Positions 1-9,983 of a DNA stretch of 54,673 nt are shown in pieces (position 1 is the first letter of the stretch; each line of letters opens with the position of its first letter). The notes beneath the pieces were generated by a model. The model was not told the DNA's origin. It ran no database searches and was given only the letters and a program-made list of their open reading frames with translations. Made by a program: the position numbers and the translations under genes. Source of the stretch: Zygnema cylindricum (Eukaryota > Streptophyta > Zygnematophyceae > Zygnematales > Zygnemataceae); the NCBI GenBank assembly GCA_037447655.1, contig JBBHKE010003125.1, forward strand, positions 35,948-90,620, in the 5' to 3' direction.

Positions 1-255
1 AAGTTTTTAGTTTTTTACCACTTTGACGAGTCATAATGTTTCACTTGCTTTCGTATCGGTGAGCTTTCGTTCACTTTGTAATACTGAGCAGTTTCACCAT
101 TTTTTGATTTTTGAAGTTCGTTTTGGATTGTAGTTTTAAGAGAAGCGATAATGCTATTGTCCATTTTAGTGTATGACTAGGTTTTGTTTGAATTGTGGTC
201 AAGTTTTTCTAACTTAAATAGCATTCCCATTTATCGATTTACTGTTTGAAACATG

Positions 256-545
256 TGAGTAAGCTAATAATTAGGATTTGTCTTGGGAAATTGACGTAAT
301 AATTTGATTTCCACTGATTTATTAACTAATAATGACTACATGTCGTGTGACATTGACATAATAATATGATACATTTGTGGAAACGCGGTATACAATGCAT
401 AATTAGCACTTTGCAATAATGTACGATGTATGAGTAAGCCAATAATTACGATCTGTCCCGTTATATTGATATAATAATTTGACATATTTTTGGAAACACC
501 GCATAAAGTGCATAATTAACACTTTACAATATATTACGATTTGCG
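256..545. repeat. Imperfect tandem duplication, period about 175 bp
   Basis: TGAGTAAGC(T/C)AATAATTA recurs at about 256 and 431. Each is followed by a TTGA..TAATAATTTGA block, a TTTGGAAAC block, GCATAATTA and CACTTT(G/A)CAATA. The second copy lacks about 60 bp of the first. It could be the remains of a short satellite or of a duplicated non-coding element. No protein is implied. Confidence 0.6.
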
Positions 546-1144
546 GCCCATATCTTTTTATAAGATTCGCAAATTGAATAGTGTTAGTACTGTGTCAGAT
601 TTGCGACGCTAATCATGATCCCACGTACTTCCACAATACCAAAAGCACAAAGAACAATAATGTTGGAAAAAAAAGTACAAAATTTTCATTTTTTTTGGTT
701 TTTTGTTTGACTGACAGGAACCGACCGTTTTTTTTTTCCTGGTGAGTCAACCGACCGTAACCGCCCGACCCCCAAAATTTGACAACCAAATTCGTTTCTG
801 ATCCGGCGCGGGCAGTAGGTTAACGGTCGGTCACGGTTTTGGTTGTCCGTTTGCAACCTCTGCCTACCAACAATTGATATATCGTTCTGATATATCGTTA
901 AGAAAGTTATTACGAAATTTCGGCGATTTATAGGCTCGATATGTCAATGAATAATTACCGCAACAACTTTAGTTTATTTTTGTAGGGTTTCATTGGTAAT
1001 ATTATTTTATACGGAGGTGTTGCTCAATCTGTTTTGGAGGTCAATACTTTCATGCTACAAAGTATGAGAAGGTTGTTTTATGTGACACATACTAAACACT
1101 ATATACATTACTATAAGTACCGCCCGGGTACCTCAAATTTTTAG

Positions 1145-1235
1145 GGTTATATGTTTAGGGTTTTTTATTGGTTCTGTTTTTTTTTATATAAAAAAACACA
1201 ATTGATAAAGAACCCTAAACATATTTATACATACG
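1145..1235. repeat. Inverted repeat (long hairpin)
   Basis: TATGTTTAGGGTT near 1150-1165 is the reverse complement of AACCCTAAACATA near 1210-1225. The arms flank a T-rich stretch running into TATATAAAAAAAC. It could be a small foldback or MITE. The TTTAGGG core also equals the plant telomere unit, but only single units occur. Confidence 0.5.
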
Positions 1236-1533
1236 ACGCGCCGCACAGTGGGAACCGTTGTAAAGCAAAATGAGAGGGGGGGAGACGTGGACACTTCACA
1301 AGAGACCTTAACCCCTTCACACTAAGGGTGAAGTTCCATCAGGCAAAAAGTGGGGTAGTTAACAGAAATCCGCGACCCTCCGTACCAAATCGTATTGCCT
1401 ATTTTGTTTTTATACGAAAAACTACATTACAAAGAATCTTAGCGATACTCTCTGAAGGTCTTGGAGGTAATACTGGCTGTCGGATGTTTATCTGCGAGGA
1501 GTTTGCTTCATTTTTTTCTATAACTGTCAACCC

Positions 1534-1560
1534 ACCTGGAGGAGGTGGGTTGGCAGATAT
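1534..1560. repeat. Palindrome in left arm of element X
   Basis: CAACCCACCT and AGGTGGGTTG form a near-perfect stem with a short loop. The equivalent position in the right arm (about 12826-12852) keeps the same hairpin with changed loop bases. Confidence 0.6.
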
Positions 1561-3844
1561 AGAAAAAAAAATAGTGCCACGCTGGACGATTAAGCTACAT
1601 GTCATGATGGAAAACCAATGAAAAACCTTAAGATTTTCACATGACACGCAGTTTCCAAAATACAACCGAAAAATAAAAACGAAATTTCGTAACATTCCCT
1701 CGTCATGCTATTTTCGGTAACTTTTGTTCGTCACACTATTTCTCTCAAAAGACTTTCGTTATGTTCGAAAATTGAAACCCTAAAAAATGAGCTGGCGTAC
1801 ACATTGGCGTTTGCAAAATGTACAAAAGTTTTGTCGTATGATTACTTCGTACGCAATTACATGGTACGCAAGTGAAGATTTGAAGTTAAGTTTGGCGATG
1901 CTAAAAATCTAAAACATACTCAATATCGGATCGTAGCTTGTGTTGTTTGTGAAGATTTAGTTTCGTGCGTATGTGAAATTTGATGCGCACGCGACGTTTC
2001 GTGCGTATATATATTTTACATGATGTATTGTGGAGTTTTGAACAGTTTGCGGGTCGGGGGAGTTAAATGTACGAGTAGATTTAATGGGGTAATTGAGTGG
2101 CGCGAAATGTGATAGGAAATGGACGGCGGATCGCGAATCGATCCAACGATTAATGTTCGAAATGTTTTTTAAAATGTTCGCCGTAAGTAAGGACCATAAT
2201 GGGACAGGCGACATTTATTAAAAGGGACGTCGCCGGTACGGTTCGTCTTATTTGACAGGTGTATTCTAATTTCGACGTGCGACATTTATAACGAAGTACG
2301 TGATTTCGGTACGGACAGGATTTGGATGGTACGTGTTATTTCGTTAAGTGATTCGAGTTACACGTGGAGGGCGGACGACGTCCGCTGATATTTCCAAGGG
2401 ATCGTATTGCTTGATGACGTGCTATTAAGTGGACCGTACATATGCGATGTCGGTTCACTATGTGGATTTATCTGCAAGTGACTAAACGAGTTGTTGCTTA
2501 TGACGCATATTTTGCGGACGCGTCGGTGTAAATATTTGAAGAAACATTTTTTTGTCGTATGCGTAATAATAAATTAGAGTTGATTATGATGTTTACATTT
2601 AAGTGATCAATTAGGGTTTCGATAGTTTAATTTGTGTGTGTACGATGTCGTACTTGTAGACAAGTGTACGCTTACGATTGCTTGACTCTCAAGTGTATGC
2701 TTAACGATTAGTTTACTCTTACTAACAGGTTATTATGCGTAAATAGGATTAATTGACAGTTGCGTAATTTACGTTGGTTATTTTGACACTTAGTGATTCT
2801 TTGACAGCTCACAAGTGTATATATAGGAATGAGCTTTGTTAGGAATAGATTATCAATGCTTGTTAAAAAAGTAGGGACCAAAGATGTAGTATTTTAGGGT
2901 TGTCGATTAGGTTATGCACTTTGAATGATATAATGATTATTTGATTATACTTTTGTTTATGTGTGATGCATTTGTTTGTTATTATTTATTTATGTTATTT
3001 TTTATATGTTTGATATGCATTGTTTATGCATTTCATAGTTCAAAAGTAGGTGAAAGTAGGCCCATACAGTATGCCTATTGTATGGAAAACATACAATATG
3101 CCCTTAAGACCCATATTGTATTGGTCGAAAAATGAAAAAAAAGGTTAAGAGGGTTGAGTTGCACATCGATCGATAGAGAATTAAACGGCATGTCTAAATT
3201 TTGAAAACAAATCGGACAAAAAAGATTTTTTCTGTGAATTTTGAGGTGCTTTTTATTTCAACCGTCAGATTTGGACGATCGGACGGTCGCTGATCAAAGT
3301 AGCGATCTTAAGAAGATCACATGAAAAGCCCATAACACAACTTACGATAGGACAATTTGTCATATTAGCGTCTGCAATTTTGAAGGCAACACTAAATAAA
3401 GCCCCAAATTGACAAACCAGAATGCCCGTCCGCGTTTTTTTTTTTTTTTTCTTGGTTTTTTTTCCGGCGGAATGTCATCATACGCCGCGTCAGTTCGCTA
3501 AATAATTTCGTCAGGTGGCGTGCGCTGTACTATGATCATACATCATATTCGTACGATCGTACAAGAGTGTTCGCAACTCACACCCATACAATATGCCTAC
3601 TCTACGCGATTTTAGTGCCAAGTTTAGTGCGCCTACTGTTGAAATAAGTAGTTTTTGTATTTTCTAGTTTAAAATAAATTAGCGGAAACATATATAAGAA
3701 ATGATGGCAGCCTGCCTCCATCTCTTCTCTCTTTCCCCCATACTTGTTGTAGTCACTGAAGGAGAGAGAGAACGATGGAGCCATGGCTGCCTCAGCTCCA
3801 TAGGAAGGACTAAAGAGTGACTTAAGTCACTCTCAACAAAAAGG

Positions 3845-3915
3845 TTGAGTCCGGCAAGACTCGAACCCCCGACCGGTAGAGCGCGGCGTAGCCGTTAGCC
3901 CTAACCAGTCTGTCG
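3845..3915 (-). other. tRNA-like block, antisense, in Copia A1 left LTR
   Basis: Read on the minus strand it shows a D-arm-like stretch (GGTTAGGGCTAACGG) and a Pol III B-box-like T-arm (GGTTCGAGTC) about 35 nt later, ending CCGGACTCAA. The acceptor stem does not close, so it is not a functional tRNA. The right LTR copy is at 9189-9259. Confidence 0.55.
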
Positions 3916-4274
3916 TAGAAGTCCGTTAGATGATATAGGGTTTCATTTATATATAAACTATTGTATAGTACCGAAATGGTCTAACTGGAATATGAAACGA
4001 AACGAACATAGAACTTGTTAAGGTTTAGTGCGAACGTCATTTCGCACGAAACAAATGAAACAGACACGTTGAACGGTCGACATTTAATGTCAGATTTAAA
4101 TCCGACGGCGCACGTCGTCGCCGAGATCGCGGAATGGTCACTTTGGATTTTATGGACGTGGCATGACGTGGCGCCGCGTGGAAAGATGACATTCGGTCGC
4201 GGATATTCCGAAGGAAATACGGTCAAGTGGAAAAATGACACGCGTCCACTCAAGAGCCTTGTCGTACACCGGCC

Positions 4275-4311
4275 GTACAGAAAGTACATCGGCCATAGTA
4301 CCTTTCTGTAC
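4275..4311 (+). promoter_or_regulatory. Conserved LTR hairpin
   Basis: GTACAGAAAGTAC pairs with GTACCTTTCTGTAC across a 10-nt loop, with one bulged base. The same hairpin, with different stem bases, occurs in every A-type LTR here (9619-9655, 13931-13967, 31113-31150, about 36539-36576, 41054-41091). It sits about 110 bp upstream of the TATA box, so it may be an enhancer or binding site. Confidence 0.5.
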
Positions 4312-4418
4312 TTTACAGTAATACGATTGGTTCGTACTTTAGTAGATAGGGGTTGTGAGAGGGATTTAGGACTTAGAAAATATTTGGTAGATAGACACCT
4401 CTCTCTAAGAGAGCTTTG

Positions 4419-4425
4419 TATAAAT
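4419..4425 (+). promoter_or_regulatory. TATA box of A1 left LTR
   Basis: TATAAAT lies about 215 bp before the LTR end. Counterparts are 9763-9769, 14071-14077 (TATAAAC) and 41197-41204 (TATAAAAG). In A3 the site reads TACAAAT, which may weaken it. Confidence 0.55.
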
Positions 4426-4619
4426 TGGCATTTTTGCCGGCTCATAACTTATCGCATGGTTGGCCGTTTTCAGTGATTCTTTTTGCTACGGACTCAGCGG
4501 AGTCCAGGCTACACAGGGGTGCAGTCAAATTGTCAGTTTACCTTCTTGGGCAGAAGTGGTTGTGGCTTAAAGTGGGTTAGTTAAATACTATCTAGAGGCT
4601 TCCTGTATTCTGTAGTCCA

Positions 4620-5800
4620 ATGGAGGACACAGAATTGCAGGTTATGGGCCCACCCTCTAGGGTGCCCACCTTCAATGGATCTGGGTTCATCTATTGGGAA
4701 GCCATGATGATGGGAGCTTTGTGTGAAAAACGATACTGGGGTATCGTCAGTGGACAAGTGAAACGTTCACCTTCGGGAACTCCACCAGGATTTGGGGGAG
4801 TAAGGTTTTCTGCAACAACGGCTGCCTCAACGGAGGAGGCAGATGATGGGGACAGCAGTGTGTCCGAAAAGGAGAAAGGGAAGGAGACACCCCTCACTCC
4901 TATTGCCACAGTATCGGGAACGGCGACCGTGAAAACCGTGGAGAACGATACTCAAATGTGGGAGGATGTAAACATGGCTGTCAAGAACTTCATTTTGAGG
5001 CACCTCACTCAAGGTTTGGCCACTCCTCATCTTCACATTTACAAGGCCGAAGAATTGTGGGAAAGTTTGGTGGAGATTTATAGAGTTGGGACTATTCAGG
5101 AGCTCCAGTTGGTTGAGCAAAAACTATTGAGTTACACTTACAAAGGAGGAAAGATGTTAGATTACTGTAATGATCTTTCTTGTTTGTATATAGAAATGGA
5201 AAGTGCCGGGTAGACAGGTACAATGAAAATGAAAGTGAACACCCTTATCATGAAATTACCAGATGAGTTCGAAAACATAGTGTACCGAGTACAGGGAATG
5301 CCTGATAGGTCATGGAAATGGAACACATTAGTCAGGATGATACTTGTGCAGGAAAACACAATGGAGATTAGGAGAGGAGGAAAGAGCATTCAAGCTCTAG
5401 CAGCAGGAGGGGACCGATGGGGGAAGGATCCGAAGAAACCTTATAGAGGGGAAAGAGATAATTCTGGGGGACAGAGGCCCCCAAAGGGTCTTTGTCATTG
5501 TTGCAAAATGCCAGGACACTTTATTGCAGATTGTGTCAAGTTGTCGGAGCTGAGGCTCCAAGAAAACCGTGGAGGGGGTTCTTCCGAGGGAAGAAAAAGG
5601 CACTTGTGGTTACAAAAGTTTCAGGAGAAACCGAGGATGAGTCATCTCAGGAGGATGGGGAGCTTCTTCTTGACGAGAGTCTGGAGGAGAAGGAGATCCC
5701 TCGGAGGCAGAAGTGTGCCCTTGGAGCAATTCGGGAAGCTCCACAGGAAGGATGGATCATCGACTCAGGTGCATCCAGCATATGTGTCGTGATAAAGAAC
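4620..5800 (+). pseudogene. Copia A1 gag and protease region (broken)
   Basis: The nucleocapsid/capsid precursor starts at the LTR-internal ATG (MEDTELQVMGPPS). A UBN2-type gag core follows, then a CCHC zinc knuckle (CHCCKMPGHFIADC, about 5494-5535) and the retroviral-type aspartic protease active site WIIDSGAS (about 5752-5775). Three lesions are visible against copy A3: a TAG at 5211-5213 where A3 has TCG, a missing G near 5590, and a missing T near 5777. Gag packages the RNA into cytoplasmic virus-like particles and the protease cuts the polyprotein. This copy cannot make either intact. Confidence 0.85.
4640..4654 (+). other. Primer-binding site, initiator tRNA-Met anticodon-arm type
   Basis: GGTTATGGGCCCACC directly abuts the left LTR. 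It resembles the complement of the anticodon stem-loop of initiator tRNA-Met, which holds the CAU anticodon, rather than the tRNA 3' end. Drosophila copia is primed this way by a tRNA fragment. The site lies inside the gag frame and encodes VMGPP. Confidence 0.75.
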
Positions 5801-8800
5801 TCTTCACTAAGCTACGAAAGATTCCTACTGTAGAGATAGAGTATGGGGATGGGAGAGTGGTTACTACAGATCTAGTGGGATCAGTAGATCTGAAAGTCTT
5901 AGTGGAGGGTAAGACCTCTATACTTACATTCTCAGATGTACTTTACATTCCTCAGCTGAGTAAAAATCTTGTCTCTACGTCTGTGTTAGATGACAAAGAG
6001 TTTGATACCTTCACCAGAAAGGGAGTCTTTACAGCTAAGTATGGGAATGAAGTTTACTTCACAGCAGATAAGGGTAGCCAAGGAATGTTTAGGCTTAACT
6101 TGAGTAATGAAAAGAAGAATGCTTACTATGTTGGTGTTCCTAAGGTGATGATTTGGCATAAGCGGTTGGGGCATGTGCATTTTGATAGGTTAAGGGAAAT
6201 GAAAAAGCTTGGGGTAGTAGATGGCATTGAGTTTGGGGATAATGAAATGATGGATGATTGTAGTAGTTGTGCTCAAGGTAAGGCTCGTAGACTTCCCTTT
6301 CCCAAAGCCGCCACATATAGAGGTGAGAAAGTGTTAGATTTGGTCCACACAGATATTTGGGGACCTGCAAAAGTACCTTCGGTTGGAGGAAAGAGGTTCA
6401 TGATGACAATAACTGATGATTGGTCTAGATACTCTACAGTGTACTTTCTGAAAAATAAGTCTGAAGCATCCACTTACTTCAAAGAATATAAAGCCTGGAG
6501 TGAGAAGTTGCATGAAACCCCTATTAAGAGGATAAGGAGTGATAATGGGGGGGAATATACCTCTATCCAGTTTGAGGAATATCTGAGAGATGAGGGAGTG
6601 CAACACCAGAAAACTGTACCATATAACCCGGAACAAAATGGGGTAGCTGAGAGGTTGAATAGAACACTAAGAGATAGTGCATGCAGTATGTTGGCAGACA
6701 AGAAAATAGGAAAGAGATTTTGGGCAGAGGCAATGAACTGTGCCAACTATATTAAGAATAGAGTCCTTACCTCAGCTGTAAAGGGAGTCACACCTTATGA
6801 GAGATGGGTTGGAAGGAAACCAGATATCTCACACCTTAAAGTATTTGGTAGCCAAGTTTACAGTCTTGACACGGATAGGAAAAACTGGAAACTAGATGCT
6901 AAGGGAAAACCTGGATACTTTGTGGGATATGATGAGGATGTTAAGGGATATAGAGTTTATGACTTAGCAAAGAAAGATATCATTCTGGTTAAACACTTAG
7001 TTGTCATGGATGAAGGGAAGTCATTTGGCCCCTTCAAATATACAAAGAAGATAAGGATCAGATTTGAGTCCGAAAGTGAGGAGAACTCGATCGTTCCCGA
7101 AAGGGACATGTGTGAAGCCGTGATTACAGATTCAGGGGAGATCCAAGATACAGGAGACTCAACGGAAACCTCGCATACTCCTATGGACTTCGAGGAGATA
7201 GAAGAGGCAAGACAAGAACCGGTTTCCATGGACAGGGGAGCCGATGAGACAGTGAGAAGAAATCCAAGACTAATATCTATCCCTGCTTCGGAGTTTGAGG
7301 GAGGAAGGAGGAGCAGCAAAAGATTACAGGAAAGACAAGCCGCTCATAAGGTAACTAAGCTATCTCACCCTGATGAGCCTCAGTCGTACTTGGAGGCAGT
7401 GAATAGTCCAGAAAAAGAAAGATGGATTAGAGCTATAAATGATGAGATGGCTTCTATCATGGAAGCAAATACTTGGGAACTAGCAGATTGTCCTCCAGAC
7501 AGAAAACCTATTGGGTGTAAATGGGTATTTAAACTAAAACTGAACCCAGATAATACCATTGAGAGATATAAGGCTCGATTGGTAGCGAAAGGGTTCACCC
7601 AAAAAGAGGGGATTGACTACGAGGAGACCTTTGCTCCAGTTGTTCGGTTCCCATCAGTAAGGATTCTCCTCAGTCTGGCAGCAGCGGAAGACATGGAAAT
7701 ACATCAGATGGACATTAAGACTGCTTTCCTCAATGGTGAGTTAGAGGAAGAAATTTTCATGAGACAACCCGAGGGGTTCGTGGAAGAAGGAGAAGAGAGC
7801 AAAGTCAGCAGGCTCATAAAGTCCTTATATGGACTAAAGCAGGCTCCCCGACAGTGGAATAAGAAACTAGATGAGTTTCTTACCAGTCTGGGATATATCC
7901 GTATCAGCTCTGACCATTCTATCTATATGTTTGAAGATGAGAACGGTGTCATTTTTATTGCAATTTATGTGGATGATCTGCTTGTGTTGAGTAAATCCTT
8001 GGAAAAGATAAAAAAGTTAAAAACAGATCTTAGAAGCAGATTTGATATGAAGGATTTAGGGGAGGCAAAATATATTTTGGGGATTCGGATGGAGAGAGAT
8101 AGGGGGAAGAAGATTATCAGACTTACTCAGAAAGAAGCAATAGGTAATATGCTTGAGAAATTCCAGATGGAAAATGCTAACAGTTGTACCACTCCCATGG
8201 ACTTGAAAAAAGTAAGTGATGGGAGTGTAGAAGGAGGAGTGATGATCTTAGATGATCAAATGAGTATAGAAGAGAGAAAGTTTATGAAGACTATCCCTTA
8301 TAGACAGGTCGTAGGAAGTTTAATCTATTTTATGAATTGTACCAGGCCGGACATAGCGGCAGCAGTTGGAGTACTCAGTAGGAGTCTGAATGATCCTAGG
8401 AAGAGGGATTGGGAGGCAGCCAAGAGAGTCATGAGATATCTGGTAGGAACCAGAGAGTTATGGTTGCATTTGGGAGGGGAGCACACTGACATCACTACTT
8501 GGAGTGATGCTAGTTATAGGGATGCACCTATGAGACGATGCACTTCTGGGTATGTGTTGTATGTTGGGGAAGGTGCATGCTGTTGGAGCAGTAAGCAACA
8601 AAAGGTGGTTGCTCAGTCCACCATGGAGGCTGAGTACATGGCCTCTTGTTTTGCTGTGAAAGAGTTGATGTGGGTCAAGTCCTTGCTGCAAGAACTTGGG
8701 TATATGAAGGAGGGAGTGCATGAAGTGTTTTGTGATAATCAAGCGGCCATAGCAATTGCAGCAAATCCAAAACATCATTTTAAGGCTAAACATATAGACA

Positions 8801-8967
8801 TAAGATTAAGTTTTGTAAGAGAAAAAGTTGAGAATAAAATAGTGAATCTTGTATATAGATCTGATGAGGAAATGGTAGCGGACATGATGACCAAACCTGT
8901 ACCCTCGCCAAAATTAAAATACTGCAGGGAAAAATGTGGATTAAAAGAAAAATTAAAAATAGACTAG
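5713..8967 (+). CDS. Copia A1 Pol: integrase, reverse transcriptase, RNase H
   Basis: This is an open frame of 1084 codons. The real element frame joins at about 5778, so the first 20 or so codons are not native. Domains in order: end of protease; gag-pre-integrase with zinc-binding H and C residues (IWHKRLGHVHFDRL, then CSSCAQGKARRLPF); integrase core with D (HTDIWGP), D (RSDNGGEY) and E (NGVAERLNRT); RT with MDIKTAFLNGELEE and YVDDLLVLSK; RNase H with WSDASY, MEAEYMA and CDNQAAI. It ends at TAG 8965-8967, just before the polypurine tract. It would reverse-transcribe and integrate the element. All catalytic motifs look intact, but it lacks its upstream gag-protease frame, so independent expression is doubtful. 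Confidence 0.93.
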   Translation: MCPWSNSGSSTGRMDHRLRCIQHMCRDKELFTKLRKIPTVEIEYGDGRVVTTDLVGSVDLKVLVEGKTSILTFSDVLYIPQLSKNLVSTSVLDDKEFDTFTRKGVFTAKYGNEVYFTADKGSQGMFRLNLSNEKKNAYYVGVPKVMIWHKRLGHVHFDRLREMKKLGVVDGIEFGDNEMMDDCSSCAQGKARRLPFPKAATYRGEKVLDLVHTDIWGPAKVPSVGGKRFMMTITDDWSRYSTVYFLKNKSEASTYFKEYKAWSEKLHETPIKRIRSDNGGEYTSIQFEEYLRDEGVQHQKTVPYNPEQNGVAERLNRTLRDSACSMLADKKIGKRFWAEAMNCANYIKNRVLTSAVKGVTPYERWVGRKPDISHLKVFGSQVYSLDTDRKNWKLDAKGKPGYFVGYDEDVKGYRVYDLAKKDIILVKHLVVMDEGKSFGPFKYTKKIRIRFESESEENSIVPERDMCEAVITDSGEIQDTGDSTETSHTPMDFEEIEEARQEPVSMDRGADETVRRNPRLISIPASEFEGGRRSSKRLQERQAAHKVTKLSHPDEPQSYLEAVNSPEKERWIRAINDEMASIMEANTWELADCPPDRKPIGCKWVFKLKLNPDNTIERYKARLVAKGFTQKEGIDYEETFAPVVRFPSVRILLSLAAAEDMEIHQMDIKTAFLNGELEEEIFMRQPEGFVEEGEESKVSRLIKSLYGLKQAPRQWNKKLDEFLTSLGYIRISSDHSIYMFEDENGVIFIAIYVDDLLVLSKSLEKIKKLKTDLRSRFDMKDLGEAKYILGIRMERDRGKKIIRLTQKEAIGNMLEKFQMENANSCTTPMDLKKVSDGSVEGGVMILDDQMSIEERKFMKTIPYRQVVGSLIYFMNCTRPDIAAAVGVLSRSLNDPRKRDWEAAKRVMRYLVGTRELWLHLGGEHTDITTWSDASYRDAPMRRCTSGYVLYVGEGACCWSSKQQKVVAQSTMEAEYMASCFAVKELMWVKSLLQELGYMKEGVHEVFCDNQAAIAIAANPKHHFKAKHIDIRLSFVREKVENKIVNLVYRSDEEMVADMMTKPVPSPKLKYCREKCGLKEKLKID

Positions 8968-8980
8968 AAAATAAGGGGAG
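8968..8980 (+). other. Polypurine tract of Copia A1
   Basis: AAATAAGGGGAG directly precedes the right LTR. The same GGGGAG end occurs before the right LTRs of A3 (35872-35883), C (to 26912) and the B-family element (to 20910). It primes plus-strand DNA synthesis. Confidence 0.8.
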
Positions 8981-9983
8981 TGTTGAAATAAGTAGTTTTT
9001 TTATTTTCTAGTTTAAAATAAATTAGCGGAAACATATATAAGAAATGATGGCAGCCTGCCTCCATCTCTTCTCTCTTTCCCCCATACTTGTTGTAGTCAG
9101 TGAAAGAGAGAGAGAGCGATGGAGCCATGGCTTCCTCAGCTCCATAGGAAGGACTAAAGAGTGACTTAAGTCACTCTCAACAAAAAGGTTGAGTCCGGTA
9201 GGACTCGAACCCCCGACCGGTAGAGCGCGGCGTAGCCGTTAGCCCTAACCAGTCTGTCGTAGAAGTCCGTTAGATGATATAGGGTTTCATTTATATATAA
9301 ACTATTGTATAGTACCGAAATGATCTAACTGGAATATGAAACGAAACGAACATAGAACTTGTTAAGGTTTAGTGCGAACGTCATTTCGCACGAAACAAAT
9401 GAAACAGACACGTTGAACGGTCGACATTTAATGTCAGATTTAAATCCGACGGCGCACGTCGTCGCCGAGATCGCGGAATGGTCATTTTGGATTTTATGGA
9501 CGTGGCATGACGTGGCGCCGCGTGGAAAGATGACATTCGGTCGCGGATATTCCGGAGGAAATACGGTCAAGTGGAAAAATGACACGCGTCCACTCAAGAG
9601 CCTTGTCGTACACCGGCCGTACAGAAAGTACATCGGCCATAGTACCTTTCTGTACTTTACAGTAATACGATTGGTTCGTACTTTAGTAGATAGGGGTTGT
9701 GAGAGGGATTTAGGACTTAGAAAATATTTGGTAGATAGACACCTCTCTCTAAGAGAGCTTTGTATAAATTGGCATTTTTGCCGGCTCATAACTTATCGCC
9801 CGGTTGGCCGTTTTCAGTGATTCCTTTTGCTACGGACTCAAGGGAGTCCAGGCTACACAGGAGTGCAGTCAAATTGTCAGTTTGCCTTCTTGGGCAGAAG
9901 TGGTTGTGGCTTAAATTGGGTTAGTTAAATACTATCTAGAGGCTTCCTGTATTCTGTAGTCCAATGGAGGACACAAAATTGCA
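8981..9983 (+). repeat. Right LTR of Copia A1
   Basis: It matches 3637-4639 with about 15-20 substitutions by eye, many of them transitions. It ends TTGCA and is followed by the target duplication CCTAC. It contains copies of the tRNA-like block (9189-9259), the hairpin (9619-9655), the TATA box (9763-9769) and the gag ATG (9964). Confidence 0.95.

Larger units (their letters stand above)
1..1324. other. AT-rich non-coding region
   Basis: No credible coding frame, tRNA or TE protein is visible. It holds an imperfect direct repeat (256-545), poly-T tracts around 665-735 and an inverted repeat around 1145-1235. It ends at the start of the inverted-repeat element at about 1325. Confidence 0.6.
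3637..4639 (+). repeat. Left LTR of Copia A1
   Basis: It starts TGTTG and ends TTGCA. It holds the antisense tRNA-like block (3845-3915), a conserved hairpin (4275-4311), a TATA box (4419-4425) and, 20 nt before its end, the gag ATG (4620). Two overlapping opposite-strand open frames of about 150 codons lie inside (3981-4476). Both recur in the right LTR only because the LTRs are copies, and I do not call them genes. Confidence 0.95.
3637..9983 (+). mobile_element. Copia LTR retrotransposon A1, full length
   Basis: It has two LTRs of about 1003 bp (3637-4639 and 8981-9983), each starting TGTTGAAATAAG and ending AATTGCA, a PBS directly after the left LTR, a polypurine tract directly before the right LTR, and target duplication CCTAC (3632-3636, 9984-9988). 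The domain order gag, protease, integrase, RT, RNase H defines Ty1/Copia. The LTRs differ at roughly 15-20 sites by eye, so the insertion is fairly young. gag-protease has one nonsense codon and two 1-bp deletions, while integrase to RNase H is open. Confidence 0.95.

Noticed and set aside
1145-1235. Telomere-type repeat (TTTAGGG)
   Set aside because: Only single units within a hairpin, with no tandem run.
3981-4476. Two overlapping opposite-strand frames of about 150 codons in the A1 LTR, repeated at 9325-9820
   Set aside because: They recur only because the LTRs are duplicates. They show no domain, and the same region is not open in A2, A3 or A4.
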